Positions 17,960 through 26,942 of a DNA stretch of 64,000 bases are shown piece by piece. The notes beneath the pieces were generated by a model, which was not told the DNA's origin, did no database searches, and worked only from the letters and a program-made list of their open reading frames with translations. Both the position numbers and the translations under genes were made by a program. This stretch comes from Streptomyces sp. FIT100 (GTDB lineage Bacteria > Actinomycetota > Actinomycetes > Streptomycetales > Streptomycetaceae): contig NZ_CP075715.1 of the NCBI RefSeq assembly GCF_024584805.1, forward strand, positions 5,510,526 to 5,574,525, given 5' to 3'. Numbering within the stretch: position 1 is the stretch's first letter; each line of letters starts with the position of its first letter.

Positions 17960-20491
17960 ATGGACCCGATCAACCGGGGCCCGGAAGAGTACGGCCACGA
18001 CATCGACCGCTTCGACGAAGGCGACGACACCGCGGCCGGTGTATCGCGCCCGCCACGCGACGCGCTGCCCGAGCTCGGGCAGAAGGCGGCCGCGCCCGCC
18101 CGCACGGTCCGCCTCGTCTCCGGGGACTTCCTGCTCACCGTCAACCCCGTCGACGGCAGCGAGATCGAGCCCTGCCCGCCGGGCGAGCGGCCCTCCCCGC
18201 CGGCCCGGCACACCGCCGAGCAGCGCGAGGAACTCCGGCGCGCCGCCCAGCCGCCCGCACCGGCCGGCCCCGCCGCCCCGCCGCTGCCCCTCCTGGAACG
18301 CGAGGAGGAGCGCGAGCGGCTGCTGCGCCTGCTCGGGCGCGGCCGCTCCGTCCGGCTCACCGGACCCGCCGGCTCCGGCAGGACCACCCTCCTCGACATC
18401 GTCGCCGCCGACTGCGCCGGCCTCGCCCCCGACGGCGTCGTACGCCTCTCCGGCCACCACCGCACCCCCACCGAGCTGCTGTACGAGCTCCTCGCCGCCG
18501 TCCACCGCGTGCCGCAGCACCGCCCCGACCGTGCGGGACTGCTCGAACTGGTCCGCGGCATAGGCGCCGTCGTCCTCGTCGACGACCTCGAATTCGGCGG
18601 CAGCGCGCTGGACGAACTGCTCGGTGCCACGCCCGAATGCGCCTTCCTGCTCGCCGCCACACCCGACGTCGTGGCGCCCTCGCCCGACTCCCACCTCGAA
18701 GAGGTCTTCCTCCAGGGCCTCGGCCGCAGCGCCACGCTGGAGCTCCTGGAGCGCGCCGTGGAACGGCCGCTCACCGACGAGGAGTCGAACTGGGCGGGCG
18801 ACCTGTGGTTCGAGTCCGAGGGACTGCCGCTGCGCTTCGTCCAGGCGGGAGCGCTGCTGCGGCAGCGTGACGCCCTGCGCATCCCCGACCCCGACCCGGT
18901 GGACGAGGACGACGAGAACGTCTTCGCCGACGGCCACGACGCGCCGCTGCCGACCCTGGGGGAGGGCGCGGCGCCCGCCGCACTGCTCGCCTCCCGGCTC
19001 AGCGAATCGGCCCGCGAGGCCCTGCGGTTCGCCGTCGCCCTCGGCGGAGAGATGCCGCACCAGGCCCATCTGCCGGCGCTCGTCGGCGACACCCACGCGG
19101 ACGCCGCGCTCGGCGAGCTGACGAGCTGCGGGCTGCTCACGCCCGTCGGCTCGCGCTACCGGCTCGCCTCGGGCGTCGCCACCCAGCTGGAGGCCGAGGG
19201 ATACGGCGAGGACGCCGTCGCCCGTGCCCGGACCGCCGCCCAGCACTACGCCTGGTGGACCGGCCACCCCTCGGTCGCCGCCGAACGGGCCGCCGCCGAG
19301 GCGGACGCGGTGCTCGCGGCGATGACCGCGCTGGTGCCGGGCAGCGAGGCGGGGCACCCGAGCGCGGCCGTACTGCTCGCGCGCAGCGCCGCGCCCGCCT
19401 TCGCGGCGGGGCTGCACTGGGGGGCCTGGGAGCGGGTCCTGCGGACCGGGCAGGAAGCGGCCCGTATCGCGGGCGAAGTGGCCGAGGAGGCGTACTTCCA
19501 CCACGAACTCGGCGTCCTCGCGCTGTGCGCGGGCAACCTGGACCGGGCGCGGGCCGAGCTCGAAGCCTCCATCGCGCTGCGCGGCGCGCTCGCCGACAAG
19601 GGCGGAACGGTCGCGGGCCGGCGCGCCCTCGCCCTCGTCACCGACCGCGAGAGCACCGCCGTGGCGGCGGAGGCGGTCCCGGTCGCGTCGACCCCGCCCG
19701 CGGGCGTACCGGCGGCCGTGGCGCCGCCGACGGAGCCCTTGGTCACCCGCCAGGACACCCCGCCCCCCGCGGCGCTCCTGGACCGCCTCCGCCGCACGGT
19801 CCTCACCGGCACCCGCCGCAACGTGGCGGCCGCCGGCGCGGGCGCGCTGCTCGTCGCGGTCCTCGGCACGGTGGTCACCCTGGGCGCGACGGCGGGCAAC
19901 GACGAGCCGGCGGACCAGGTCACGAACGAGCAGTCGGCGACGGAGAACGACGGCGACAGCGGCGACGGCCTCACGGCGGAGCAGCCCTCCGAGTCCCCGA
20001 CACGCAGCCCGTCGCCTACGAAGAGCGCCCCGGACGACCCGTCCGCGCCCGCCTCCGCCGAGCCGGGCGAGAGCGGCTCGGCGGGCGATCCCTCGACGCC
20101 GGGAGGGGCCCCGTCGACCACGGGCGGCATCGGGTCGAGCTCGTCGAGCTCCACGACAGGGAGCCCGTCGACCACGGGCGGGACGACCGGCAGCTCGACA
20201 ACCGGAGGCCCGACCGGCGGAACGGGGTCCGGAGGCCCGACCGGCGGTACCGACACCGGCGGTACCGACACCGGGGGCACGGACACCGGTGGCACGACGA
20301 GCGACCCGACCGGCGGCACGGACACCGGCGGTACGGACGCGGGCGGTACGGACACGGGCGGTACGACGGGGAACCCGACCGGTGGTTCAGACGCGGGCGG
20401 TACGACGGGTGACCCGACCGGTGGTTCGGACGCTGGCGGTACCGAAGCCGGCGGCACGACCTCGGGCAGTGTCTCTCCGAGCAGTTCATAG
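17960..20491 (+). CDS. membrane-anchored P-loop ATP-binding protein with Thr/Gly-rich outer tail
   Basis: An 843-residue protein of unknown role. Residues 1-110 are acidic then Pro/Ala-rich. A P-loop NTPase follows: Walker A GPAGSGRTT at 135-143, Walker B AVVLVDDLE near 203-211, then a helical region up to about 600 that resembles the winged-helix and repeat parts of STAND or AAA_16 proteins. One membrane helix lies at about 621-646, and the last 200 residues are Ser/Pro/Glu then GGTDTGGTD-type repeats, probably outside the cell. ATG 17960 is preferred over TTG 17954 because the GGGGGG site ends too close to the TTG. It has no known substrate; its neighbour is the STAS protein, but a link is only a guess. 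The 3' end is duplicated downstream. Confidence 0.8.
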   Translation: MDPINRGPEEYGHDIDRFDEGDDTAAGVSRPPRDALPELGQKAAAPARTVRLVSGDFLLTVNPVDGSEIEPCPPGERPSPPARHTAEQREELRRAAQPPAPAGPAAPPLPLLEREEERERLLRLLGRGRSVRLTGPAGSGRTTLLDIVAADCAGLAPDGVVRLSGHHRTPTELLYELLAAVHRVPQHRPDRAGLLELVRGIGAVVLVDDLEFGGSALDELLGATPECAFLLAATPDVVAPSPDSHLEEVFLQGLGRSATLELLERAVERPLTDEESNWAGDLWFESEGLPLRFVQAGALLRQRDALRIPDPDPVDEDDENVFADGHDAPLPTLGEGAAPAALLASRLSESAREALRFAVALGGEMPHQAHLPALVGDTHADAALGELTSCGLLTPVGSRYRLASGVATQLEAEGYGEDAVARARTAAQHYAWWTGHPSVAAERAAAEADAVLAAMTALVPGSEAGHPSAAVLLARSAAPAFAAGLHWGAWERVLRTGQEAARIAGEVAEEAYFHHELGVLALCAGNLDRARAELEASIALRGALADKGGTVAGRRALALVTDRESTAVAAEAVPVASTPPAGVPAAVAPPTEPLVTRQDTPPPAALLDRLRRTVLTGTRRNVAAAGAGALLVAVLGTVVTLGATAGNDEPADQVTNEQSATENDGDSGDGLTAEQPSESPTRSPSPTKSAPDDPSAPASAEPGESGSAGDPSTPGGAPSTTGGIGSSSSSSTTGSPSTTGGTTGSSTTGGPTGGTGSGGPTGGTDTGGTDTGGTDTGGTTSDPTGGTDTGGTDAGGTDTGGTTGNPTGGSDAGGTTGDPTGGSDAGGTEAGGTTSGSVSPSSS
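20215..20470 (+). repeat. in-gene tandem repeat coding GGTDTGGTD units
   Basis: A 15-nt unit of the type GGCGGTACCGACACC (Gly-Gly-Thr-Asp-Thr) is repeated many times with point changes and with inserted longer blocks coding GTTGDPTGGSDA. Such tails vary easily in length by slippage or recombination and are typical of wall-spanning or surface-exposed linkers. Confidence 0.8.
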
Positions 20492-20651
20492 AGCTGACGA
20501 GGGCGTCGCCTTCGCCCAGGCGCGGGCGGCGGCACGACGGGCTGACTCGCGGGTCGCCCGCCGGGCCCCGGAGCCGGTCCTGCGTCCGCGGGCCGGAGGG
20601 TGGTGTCACGAACGATCGGCGGCAGTCGCACGGTGGGCCCGGCGCCGGGGC

Positions 20652-20765
20652 GGTACGACGGGCGACCCGAGCGGTGGTTTCGGACGCCGGCGGCACGACC
20701 TCGGGCGGTGTCTCTCCGAGCGGCTCGTGGAGCGGACGAGCGCGTCGCACCAAGCCCAGGCGCGG
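20652..20765 (+). pseudogene. decayed duplicate of the 3' end of the P-loop gene
   Basis: The 369-nt gap 20492-20860 is not empty. The segment 20399-20526 (last repeats, stop codon and about 35 nt beyond) is found again at 20652-20765. The copy lacks one 15-nt unit, has one extra T (GGTGGTTTCGG against GGTGGTTCGG) that shifts the frame, and has lost the stop codon (TGG in place of TAG). The rest of the gap, 20527-20651, shows no feature that I recognise. Confidence 0.75.
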
Positions 20766-20860
20766 CCGTCGGCCCGAGCTTGTCGTCCGGGTGCGGCGCG
20801 CCGGGGCAGGGCCCCGCCCCGCACCGGCACCCCGCATACCCGCGTCGCGCACGGGCTCCG

Positions 20861-21523
20861 TCAGAACAGGCGGAGCTTGTCGTCCTCAAGGCCGCGCAGG
20901 GCGTCGTAGTCCAGGACGACGCAGCCGATGCCGCGGTCCGTCGCCAGGACGCGCGCCTGGGGCTTGATCTCCTGCGCCGCGAACACGCCGCGCACCGGCG
21001 CCAGATGGGGGTCGCGGTTCAGCAGGTCCAGGTAGCGCGTGAGCTGTTCGACGCCGTCGATCTCACCGCGGCGCTTGATCTCGACCGCGACCGTCGCGCC
21101 GTCGGCGTCCCGGCACAGGATGTCCACGGGGCCGATCGCCGTGGGGTATTCGCGGCGGATCAGGCTGTAGCCCTCGCCGAGTGTCTCGATCCGGTCCGCC
21201 AGCAGCTCCTGGAGGTGCGCTTCCACGCCGTCCTTGATGAGGCCCGGGTCGACGCCCAGTTCGTGGGACGAGTCGTGGAGGACTTCCTCCATCGTGATGA
21301 TCAGTTTCTCGCCCGCCTTGTTCACCACGGTCCAGACATTGTCGTCGCCCTCTTTCAGCGTGCAGGGCGGCGACATCCAGTTCAGTGGTTTGTAGGCCCG
21401 GTCATCCGCGTGGATGGAGACACTGCCGTCGGCCTTGACGAGGATGAGCCGGGGCGCGGAGGGCAGGTGGGCTGTGAGCCGGCCCGCGTAATCCACGGAA
21501 CAGCGGGCGATGACGAGACGCAT
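20861..21523 (-). CDS. nucS: mismatch-specific endonuclease NucS (EndoMS)
   Basis: NucS cuts both strands at mismatched base pairs and is the core of the non-canonical mismatch repair of actinobacteria, which lack MutS/MutL. The 220-residue protein has the N-terminal dimer domain (MRLVIARCSVDYAGRLTAHL) and the C-terminal RecB-like nuclease with GPVDILC, AVEIKRRGEIDGVEQL, in which the Asp, Glu-x-Lys and Gln residues form the active site. It ends with LRLF, close to the clamp-binding tail of the family. ATG 21523 is preferred over TTG 21532: a TAGCGT box ends eight bases before the ATG and no ribosome site is visible, so the message may be leaderless. Confidence 0.95.
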   Translation of the reverse strand: MRLVIARCSVDYAGRLTAHLPSAPRLILVKADGSVSIHADDRAYKPLNWMSPPCTLKEGDDNVWTVVNKAGEKLIITMEEVLHDSSHELGVDPGLIKDGVEAHLQELLADRIETLGEGYSLIRREYPTAIGPVDILCRDADGATVAVEIKRRGEIDGVEQLTRYLDLLNRDPHLAPVRGVFAAQEIKPQARVLATDRGIGCVVLDYDALRGLEDDKLRLF

Positions 21524-21532
21524 GGTCGGCAA

Positions 21533-21851
21533 CGCTACTCGACGGACCGGCCTCCGCGCGATTCACGTCCGTTCACGTCCGTCCCACCCCTCACACCCGA
21601 CCCACCTCCGGTTCGCACCCGCCGTCGGCCGTGGCCGAGACCCATCGGCCCGCCCCTCTTGTCCGCAATCGTTATTGGCCGGTTGTGTTCCCGTTCTCCT
21701 GGTGCCGACCAGGCAGCGCGCCTAACGTGGAAGCGGGAGGTCGTCGGCCGTGCACTCTGTGTTGCCGTGATCGGCCGTGCTCAGTCATGCGCAGGCGTCC
21801 TCCTTCCCTGCCCGTAAGGCCCCGGCTTCCGGGGTCGCGAGAGGAGAACCC
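21533..21851. other. intergenic region between nucS and the SCO5389-like gene
   Basis: This divergent gap of about 320 nt should hold promoters for both genes. Seen here: TCGGCCGTGC twice (about 21740-21749 and 21768-21777), a TAACGT box at 21723-21728 without a clear -35, and a 6-bp CCCCGG/CCGGGG hairpin just before the ribosome site of the right-hand gene. No further gene is supported. Confidence 0.4.
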
Positions 21852-22244
21852 ATGTCGCTCGACGTCTCACCGGCGCTGTTGGAACAGGCCGAGCGAGGCG
21901 AGGTCGACGAAGCTGCATTCGTCGACTGCGTCCGGACCTCCCTGCCCTATGCATGGGAGATGGTCAGTTCTCTGGTGGCTCAGCTGAAGGTCGACGGCGG
22001 CGAGTTCGCCGACAACCAGACGCCGCCGCCGGACGAGAAGGCACGTGGTCAGCTGTTGCGCGCACTCGCAAGTGATGCCATCCGGGGCGCCCTGCAGCGG
22101 CACTTCGGCGTACGACTCGCATTCCAGAACTGCCACCGCGTCGCGGTGTTCCCGCTGGACTCCTCGGTGGACGAGCGGCTCGCCCGCTTCACCTCCGTAC
22201 GTGCCCAGCTGCTCAACCAGTCGCCCGAACTGCGCGACTGCTGA
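21852..22244 (+). CDS. SCO5389-family conserved protein of unknown function
   Basis: A 130-residue soluble protein with no signal peptide or membrane helix. Its start MSLDVSPALLEQAERGEVDEAAFVDCVRTSLP and the middle LRALASDAIRGALQRHFGVRLAFQNCHRVAVF match, by memory, the streptomycete family named after SCO5389, which stands next to nucS. GAGGAG lies about six bases before the ATG. No catalytic motif is evident. The end, ARFTSVRAQLLNQSPELRDC, is likely helical. A weak GTGCGGG/CCCGCAC stem follows. Confidence 0.75.
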   Translation: MSLDVSPALLEQAERGEVDEAAFVDCVRTSLPYAWEMVSSLVAQLKVDGGEFADNQTPPPDEKARGQLLRALASDAIRGALQRHFGVRLAFQNCHRVAVFPLDSSVDERLARFTSVRAQLLNQSPELRDC

Positions 22245-22372
22245 TGTCTTCTGCTGCCGCTCCGCACCACCGGAACCATCCCTTGAACCACGGATGCCGG
22301 GGCGGCAGCGTTCGCCGGGGCGACGGGCCGGCGCGGGGAGTGCGGGTCGTACGAGCAGTGCGGCCCGCACGC

Positions 22373-23407
22373 TCAGCGGAGCTGCGGCAGCACCTCCGCG
22401 CCCAGCCGCCGGACGTTCTCCTCGGTCGCGGCGAGGTCGCCGGAGCCCTCGACGAGCAGTGCGAAGCGCGTGATGCCCGTACGCTCCGAGGTCGCCGCGA
22501 GCCGGTCGGCGGCGAGCCGCGGCGGGCCCACCGGATGCAGCCCGCACAGCAGTTCCGTGTACGCCACGGGATCGCGCATCGAGCGGTGCCTGCCGTCGAC
22601 CGTCACATGGGCGTCGAGCCCTTTTTTCAGCCACCCCGGCATCGCCTTCAGCAGCGTCTCCTCGGCCTCCGGGCGCCCGTCCGCGATCTGCGCCACCCCG
22701 GCCGACACATGCCCGGCGCGATCGACCTCGTCCGGCGAACGGCCGGCCGCGAGCGCGTGGCGCCGCCACAGCGCGACCATCTCCGCCTTGTCCTCGTCAC
22801 CGCAGTGCATCCCGAGCAGCATCGGCAGCCCGCGCTCCGCCGCGAGCCGGACGCTCGCGGGAGAGGTGCACGCCACGATCACCTCGGGGCCCTCGTCGCC
22901 GCCGTCGAGCAGCAGCTCGTCCGGCCTCGGGACGACGGGGACCTCACGGAAGGCGAACCGCTCGCCCTCGGCGGAGACCCGGGGGTCGCGCAGCCAGCGC
23001 AGCAGCAGGTCCAGCGACTCGGGAAAGCCCTTCTCGTACGAGGCGAGACCGGAACCGAAGACCTCCAGATCGACCCATGGCCCGCCGCGGCCCACTCCGA
23101 GCGAGAACCGTCCGCCGGACGTGAGGTGCAGCAGGGCCGTCTGCTCGCCCAGCGCCACCGGATGGGCGGTCGGCAGCACGCTCACCGCCGTGCCGACCCG
23201 GATCCGCTCGGTGCGGCCGAGCAGCAGGGCCGCGAGCGTCACGGCCGACGGGCACACCCCGTACGGTACGAAGTGGTGCTCGGCAAGCCAGACCGAGTCG
23301 AGCCCGGCGGCCTCCGCGGCCTCCGCGGACCGCACCGCCCGGTGCAGTGCCTCTCCTTGGCCCTGACCCGGGAACTGGGCGGCCAGTACAAAAGCTCCAA
23401 CGCGCAT
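22373..23407 (-). CDS. LLM-class flavin-dependent oxidoreductase
   Basis: A 344-residue luciferase-like monooxygenase fold enzyme that would use reduced FMN or F420. The family pattern is clear: GLDSVWLAEHHFVPYG (about 35-50), RIRVGTAVSVLPTAHPVALGEQ split over its usual length, then GRFSLGVGRGGPWVDLEVFG. ATG 23407 has a strong AAGGAGG site eight bases upstream. The substrate cannot be told from sequence. It stands alone and convergent to the gene on its left. Confidence 0.88.
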   Translation of the reverse strand: MRVGAFVLAAQFPGQGQGEALHRAVRSAEAAEAAGLDSVWLAEHHFVPYGVCPSAVTLAALLLGRTERIRVGTAVSVLPTAHPVALGEQTALLHLTSGGRFSLGVGRGGPWVDLEVFGSGLASYEKGFPESLDLLLRWLRDPRVSAEGERFAFREVPVVPRPDELLLDGGDEGPEVIVACTSPASVRLAAERGLPMLLGMHCGDEDKAEMVALWRRHALAAGRSPDEVDRAGHVSAGVAQIADGRPEAEETLLKAMPGWLKKGLDAHVTVDGRHRSMRDPVAYTELLCGLHPVGPPRLAADRLAATSERTGITRFALLVEGSGDLAATEENVRRLGAEVLPQLR

Positions 23408-23621
23408 CGCCTATTGCCTCCTTGCGGCCGACGCGGCACTCCCCCCACACAGGCAACAACGTCTGACACGTGCCAAAGGCACGGGCGCACGTGAAGTTGT
23501 TGCGATTTTCCGGTAACTGGCCCATGCGGGTACCGCAGTCGCCTACCGTGCGGGACGTCTACCCCTCATCGCGGCCCGTAGGCTGGAAGGGAACTGTCCG
23601 GTCTGCCCCGTGAGGTGTCAC

Positions 23622-23951
23622 GTGTCCCCGCGCCGCAACCGCCCCCGAGGCGGCGAGAAGCCGACCGACCGTGCCGGCGAGGCGGCGGACCGCTACGGCG
23701 GCGCACAGCGGACCGAGAGCTGGCACGACGAGGAGTGGTCCGTGCGCCATGTCGCCGGAGCGAGCGCCGCGGGAAAGCGGTACCGCTGCCCCGGCTGCGA
23801 CCAGGAGATCCCGTCCGGGACGCCGCACGTGGTGGCGTGGCCCGAGCACGGCGGCGTGGACGACCGCCGCCACTGGCACAAGGCGTGCTGGAACGCGAAG
23901 GACCGCCGCACCTCCCGGGTGCAGCGGTCCCGTAACGCCCCGCGGTACTGA
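23622..23951 (+). CDS. small conserved actinobacterial protein with a probable zinc site
   Basis: A 109-residue basic protein. After a charged start there is RYRCPGCDQEIPSGTPHVVAW, then HWHKACW and a basic tail. The CPGC pair together with the downstream His and Cys residues looks like a four-ligand zinc knuckle. Homologues are often called ATP/GTP-binding because of GASAAGKR, but that lacks the Ser/Thr that must follow GK in a P-loop, so I do not accept that name. GTG 23622 is preferred over GTG 23610, since GAGGTG lies six bases upstream. Function unknown; nucleic acid binding is possible. Confidence 0.7.
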   Translation: MSPRRNRPRGGEKPTDRAGEAADRYGGAQRTESWHDEEWSVRHVAGASAAGKRYRCPGCDQEIPSGTPHVVAWPEHGGVDDRRHWHKACWNAKDRRTSRVQRSRNAPRY

Positions 23952-23992
23952 TCGACGCATCCGCCGCGCACCCGCGGCTTCGGCGACTGCCC

Positions 23993-24820
23993 TCAGGCGT
24001 CGCGCCTCTCCAGCGTGAGGTACGCGCCGCCGAGCGCGACCGCGGCCACGACCAGCATGATCAGTAGCGGCTCCCAGCCCGCCGGGCCGCTCCCGCCGGC
24101 CGCGGACTCCCCGTAGAGCGCGATCAGCTGGCTCGGGATCGCGTACTCCAGCAGCGTCTGCTGGAGGTCCGCCAGCGACGGCGAGAACATGAACATGGCG
24201 GACACCAGCGGCAGCAGCATCAGCCCGATCATGACGGTGATCGCGCCCGCCGAGTGGCGGATCATCGCCCCGACGGCGAGAGCCAGCAGCCCGAGCAGCG
24301 CCATGAACAGGCCGACGCCGACCGTCGCACGCAGCCACTCCGAGCCGGAGGCCGACGAGGTGTTCACGACCGCCATCTGGAACGCGGCGACGAGCGTGGC
24401 GGTCACTGTGGTGATCGTGAAGACCAGCAGGAAGAAGACGATCGCCTTGGCGGTCAGCACCCTGGTCCGGTCGGGGCACGCCGTGAGCGTCGTACGGATC
24501 ATGCCCGTGCCGTACTCGGAGGCGATCGTCAGCACGCCGAGGGTGATGACGCAGATCGAGCCGAGCAGGACACCGAAGAAGCCGAGGGTGAGGCCCGAGT
24601 TGCCCTCGGTGTCGACGCCCGAGTTCGCCACGAGCAGGGCGACGCTCGAACCGATGCCGACCATCAGCACGATCATGATGCCGAGCGTCCACATCGTGGA
24701 GCGGACGGAGCGGATCTTGGTCCATTCCGAGGCGAGCGCGTCACCGAGGTGGGCCCTGCGCACCGGGATCGGCGAGGCGTAGGCGGCGCCCGGCTGCTGG
24801 TAGGGGGCGGGGGCGGTCAT
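23993..24820 (-). CDS. ABC transporter permease (ABC-2 type), system 1
   Basis: A 275-residue permease with six membrane helices between about residues 40 and 270, after a short Pro/Gln-rich start and the motif ASEWTKIRSVRSTMWTLG, which is typical of single-domain ABC-2 permeases of actinobacteria. It shares four bases (ATGA) with the end of its ATPase gene. The same SEWTKIRSV motif and fold recur in the permease at 26.2-26.9 kb, so this is half of a duplicated exporter. Substrate unknown. Confidence 0.88.
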   Translation of the reverse strand: MTAPAPYQQPGAAYASPIPVRRAHLGDALASEWTKIRSVRSTMWTLGIMIVLMVGIGSSVALLVANSGVDTEGNSGLTLGFFGVLLGSICVITLGVLTIASEYGTGMIRTTLTACPDRTRVLTAKAIVFFLLVFTITTVTATLVAAFQMAVVNTSSASGSEWLRATVGVGLFMALLGLLALAVGAMIRHSAGAITVMIGLMLLPLVSAMFMFSPSLADLQQTLLEYAIPSQLIALYGESAAGGSGPAGWEPLLIMLVVAAVALGGAYLTLERRDA

Positions 24821-26040
24821 CGGGCGTCCTCGTGCTCGGTGGGTTCGGCGGCGGGCGGCGCAGTGGCCTGCGCGGGCCCGGCGGCAGGTGCGGAGGGTGC
24901 GGCAGGCGCCGGCGCCGGCGTGGGAGTGGCGGGCGCCGCAGCCGGAGGAACGGCGGGCGCGGCCGGGGAGACCGGGGGCTCGGTCGCGTACGGGTTCTGT
25001 CCGGGCGGAGGCGGCGCGTACCAGCCCTGCGTCGGCACGTCCGGGATCACGACGGGCTGCGCCGACGGGTCGCCGGGCCAGCCGCCGCTCGGCTGCTGCT
25101 GCATCAGACCGGCCTTCTGGTCGGCCGTCGAGCGGTAGTCCACGGCGCTCTGCGTCATCCGCATGTACGCCTCCTCCAGCGATGCCTGGTGCGGCGACAG
25201 CTCCCAGAGCCGTACGTCGGCCCCGTGCGCCAGGTCGCTGATGGCGGGCAGCGCGAGACCGGTGACCCGCAGCGCCCCGTCCTGCTCCGGCATGACCTGC
25301 CCGCCGGCCTCGGTGAGGACGGCCGTCAGCTTCTCCCGCTGCTGCGGCTCGGTCTCCGGCGTACGCACCCGGGCGAACCCGGCCGAGTTGGCCGCGATGA
25401 AGTCCCTGACACTCATGTCCGCGAGCAGCTGACCGCGGCCGATCACGATCAGATGGTCGGCGGTGAGCGCCATCTCGCTCATCAGATGGGAGGAGACGAA
25501 GACCGTGCGGCCCTCGGCCGCCAGCGACTTCATCAGATTGCGCACCCAGAGGATGCCCTCGGGGTCGAGACCGTTGACGGGCTCGTCGAAGAGCAGCACC
25601 TGGGGGTCGCCCAGCAGCGCCGCGGCGATGCCGAGCCGCTGCCCCATGCCCAGCGAGAAGCCGCTGGAACGGCGCTTGGCCACATCCTGGAGGCCGACCA
25701 CACCGAGCACCTCGTCGACCCGGCGGGCCGGGATGCCCGAGAGCTGCGCGAGCGACAGCAGGTGGTTGCGCGCGCTCCGCCCGCCGTGCACGGCCTTGGC
25801 GTCGAGCAGCGCACCGACATGGCGGGGCGCGTTCGGCAGCTGCCGGAAGGGGTGGCCGCCGATGGTGACATGGCCGGATGTCGGCCGGTCGAGACCGAGG
25901 ATCATCCGCATGGTCGTCGACTTGCCGGAGCCGTTGGGTCCGAGAAATCCGGTCACGGCGCCCGGCCGCACCTGGAAAGAAAGGTTGTACACGGCCGTTT
26001 TGGCGCCGTAGCGCTTGGTCAGGCCGACTGCCTCGATCAT
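24817..26040 (-). CDS. ABC transporter ATPase with a Pro/Ala-rich C-terminal tail, system 1
   Basis: A 407-residue ATPase. Walker A GPNGSGKS (about 34-41), the signature FSLGMGQRLGIAAALLG, Walker B QVLLFDEPVNGLDPEG and the switch His in FVSSHLMSEMA are all intact. The C-terminal 100 residues are Pro/Ala/Gln-rich and disordered, a feature its paralogue at 26.9 kb lacks. ATG 26040 is chosen by alignment with the paralogue (MIEAVGLTKRYG against MIELEGLTKRFG); earlier in-frame starts have no support. It is upstream of and overlaps its permease gene. Confidence 0.92.
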   Translation of the reverse strand: MIEAVGLTKRYGAKTAVYNLSFQVRPGAVTGFLGPNGSGKSTTMRMILGLDRPTSGHVTIGGHPFRQLPNAPRHVGALLDAKAVHGGRSARNHLLSLAQLSGIPARRVDEVLGVVGLQDVAKRRSSGFSLGMGQRLGIAAALLGDPQVLLFDEPVNGLDPEGILWVRNLMKSLAAEGRTVFVSSHLMSEMALTADHLIVIGRGQLLADMSVRDFIAANSAGFARVRTPETEPQQREKLTAVLTEAGGQVMPEQDGALRVTGLALPAISDLAHGADVRLWELSPHQASLEEAYMRMTQSAVDYRSTADQKAGLMQQQPSGGWPGDPSAQPVVIPDVPTQGWYAPPPPGQNPYATEPPVSPAAPAVPPAAAPATPTPAPAPAAPSAPAAGPAQATAPPAAEPTEHEDAR

Positions 26041-26160
26041 TCTCCAGCCCCATCGACAGGTCAGGTCGTCGGGGCACCGACCGCACCGGGCCCGCACGCC
26101 CCCGTAAGAGTTAGGAGGATATCCAGCCCTTGACGGTTCCGGCCAAGGCGCGGAGATCCG

Positions 26161-26940
26161 TCACGCGTCCCGCTTCTTGATGACCGCGAACCCGCCGAGC
26201 AGCGCTGCCACCACCCACAGCACCATGATGCCGAGGCCGCCCCAGGGGCCGTACGGCGTCGGCTGGCTGTTCATCGCGTCCGGCACCACCTGCATGATCT
26301 TGGAGCCGGCCTGGTCCGGGAAGTACCGGGCGACGTCCCGCGCGCCCGGCACCGCCGCGAGGATCTGCGAGACCAGGAAGAAGAACGGCATCAGGATGCC
26401 GAGCGACAGCATCGAGCTGCGCAGCATCGCCGCGACGCCCATCGAGAAGATCGCGATCAGGCCCATGTAGAGCCCGCCGCCGACCACCGCGCGCAGGACG
26501 TTCTCCTCGCCGATCGTCGTACGGTGCTCGCCGAGCAGCGCCTGGCCGAGGAAGAACGTGAGGAAGCTCGTCACCATCCCGACCGCCAGCGCGAGCACCC
26601 CCGCGACGGCGATCTTGCTGAAGAGGAAGGTGGCGCGCTGCGGGACGGCCGCGAGGGACGTGCGGATCATTCCGGAGCTGTATTCCGTGCCGACCACCAG
26701 GACGCCGAACACCACCATCGCCAGCTGCCCCAGGACCATTCCGGAGAAGCTGATGAGCGTAGGATCGAAGGTGGCCCGTTCGAGCTCCGGCAGATCGTCG
26801 AAGGTCGCGGCCATCACCGCGCAGAGCGCCGCGCTCAGGGCGACAGTCACGGCGAACGCGCTGACCAGCGTCCAGGTGGTGGACGCGACCGTACGGATCT
26901 TGGTCCACTCGGACTGGAGAACGGCGGGTACCGAGGCCAT
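26161..26940 (-). CDS. ABC transporter permease (ABC-2 type), system 2
   Basis: A 259-residue permease with six membrane helices, beginning MASVPAVLQSEWTKIRTVAST and containing GTEYSSGMIRTSLAAVPQR, which parallels SEYGTGMIRTTLTACPDR in the system 1 permease. It starts two bases after the ATPase stop, with GAGGGAG eight bases upstream inside the ATPase gene. A gap of about 120 nt separates it from the system 1 ATPase. Confidence 0.9.
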   Translation of the reverse strand: MASVPAVLQSEWTKIRTVASTTWTLVSAFAVTVALSAALCAVMAATFDDLPELERATFDPTLISFSGMVLGQLAMVVFGVLVVGTEYSSGMIRTSLAAVPQRATFLFSKIAVAGVLALAVGMVTSFLTFFLGQALLGEHRTTIGEENVLRAVVGGGLYMGLIAIFSMGVAAMLRSSMLSLGILMPFFFLVSQILAAVPGARDVARYFPDQAGSKIMQVVPDAMNSQPTPYGPWGGLGIMVLWVVAALLGGFAVIKKRDA

Positions 26941-26942
26941 CG

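Noticed and set aside
23622..23951. Naming the small protein an ATP/GTP-binding protein
   Set aside because: The GASAAGKR segment lacks the Ser/Thr of a P-loop and there is no Walker B; a zinc site is more likely.
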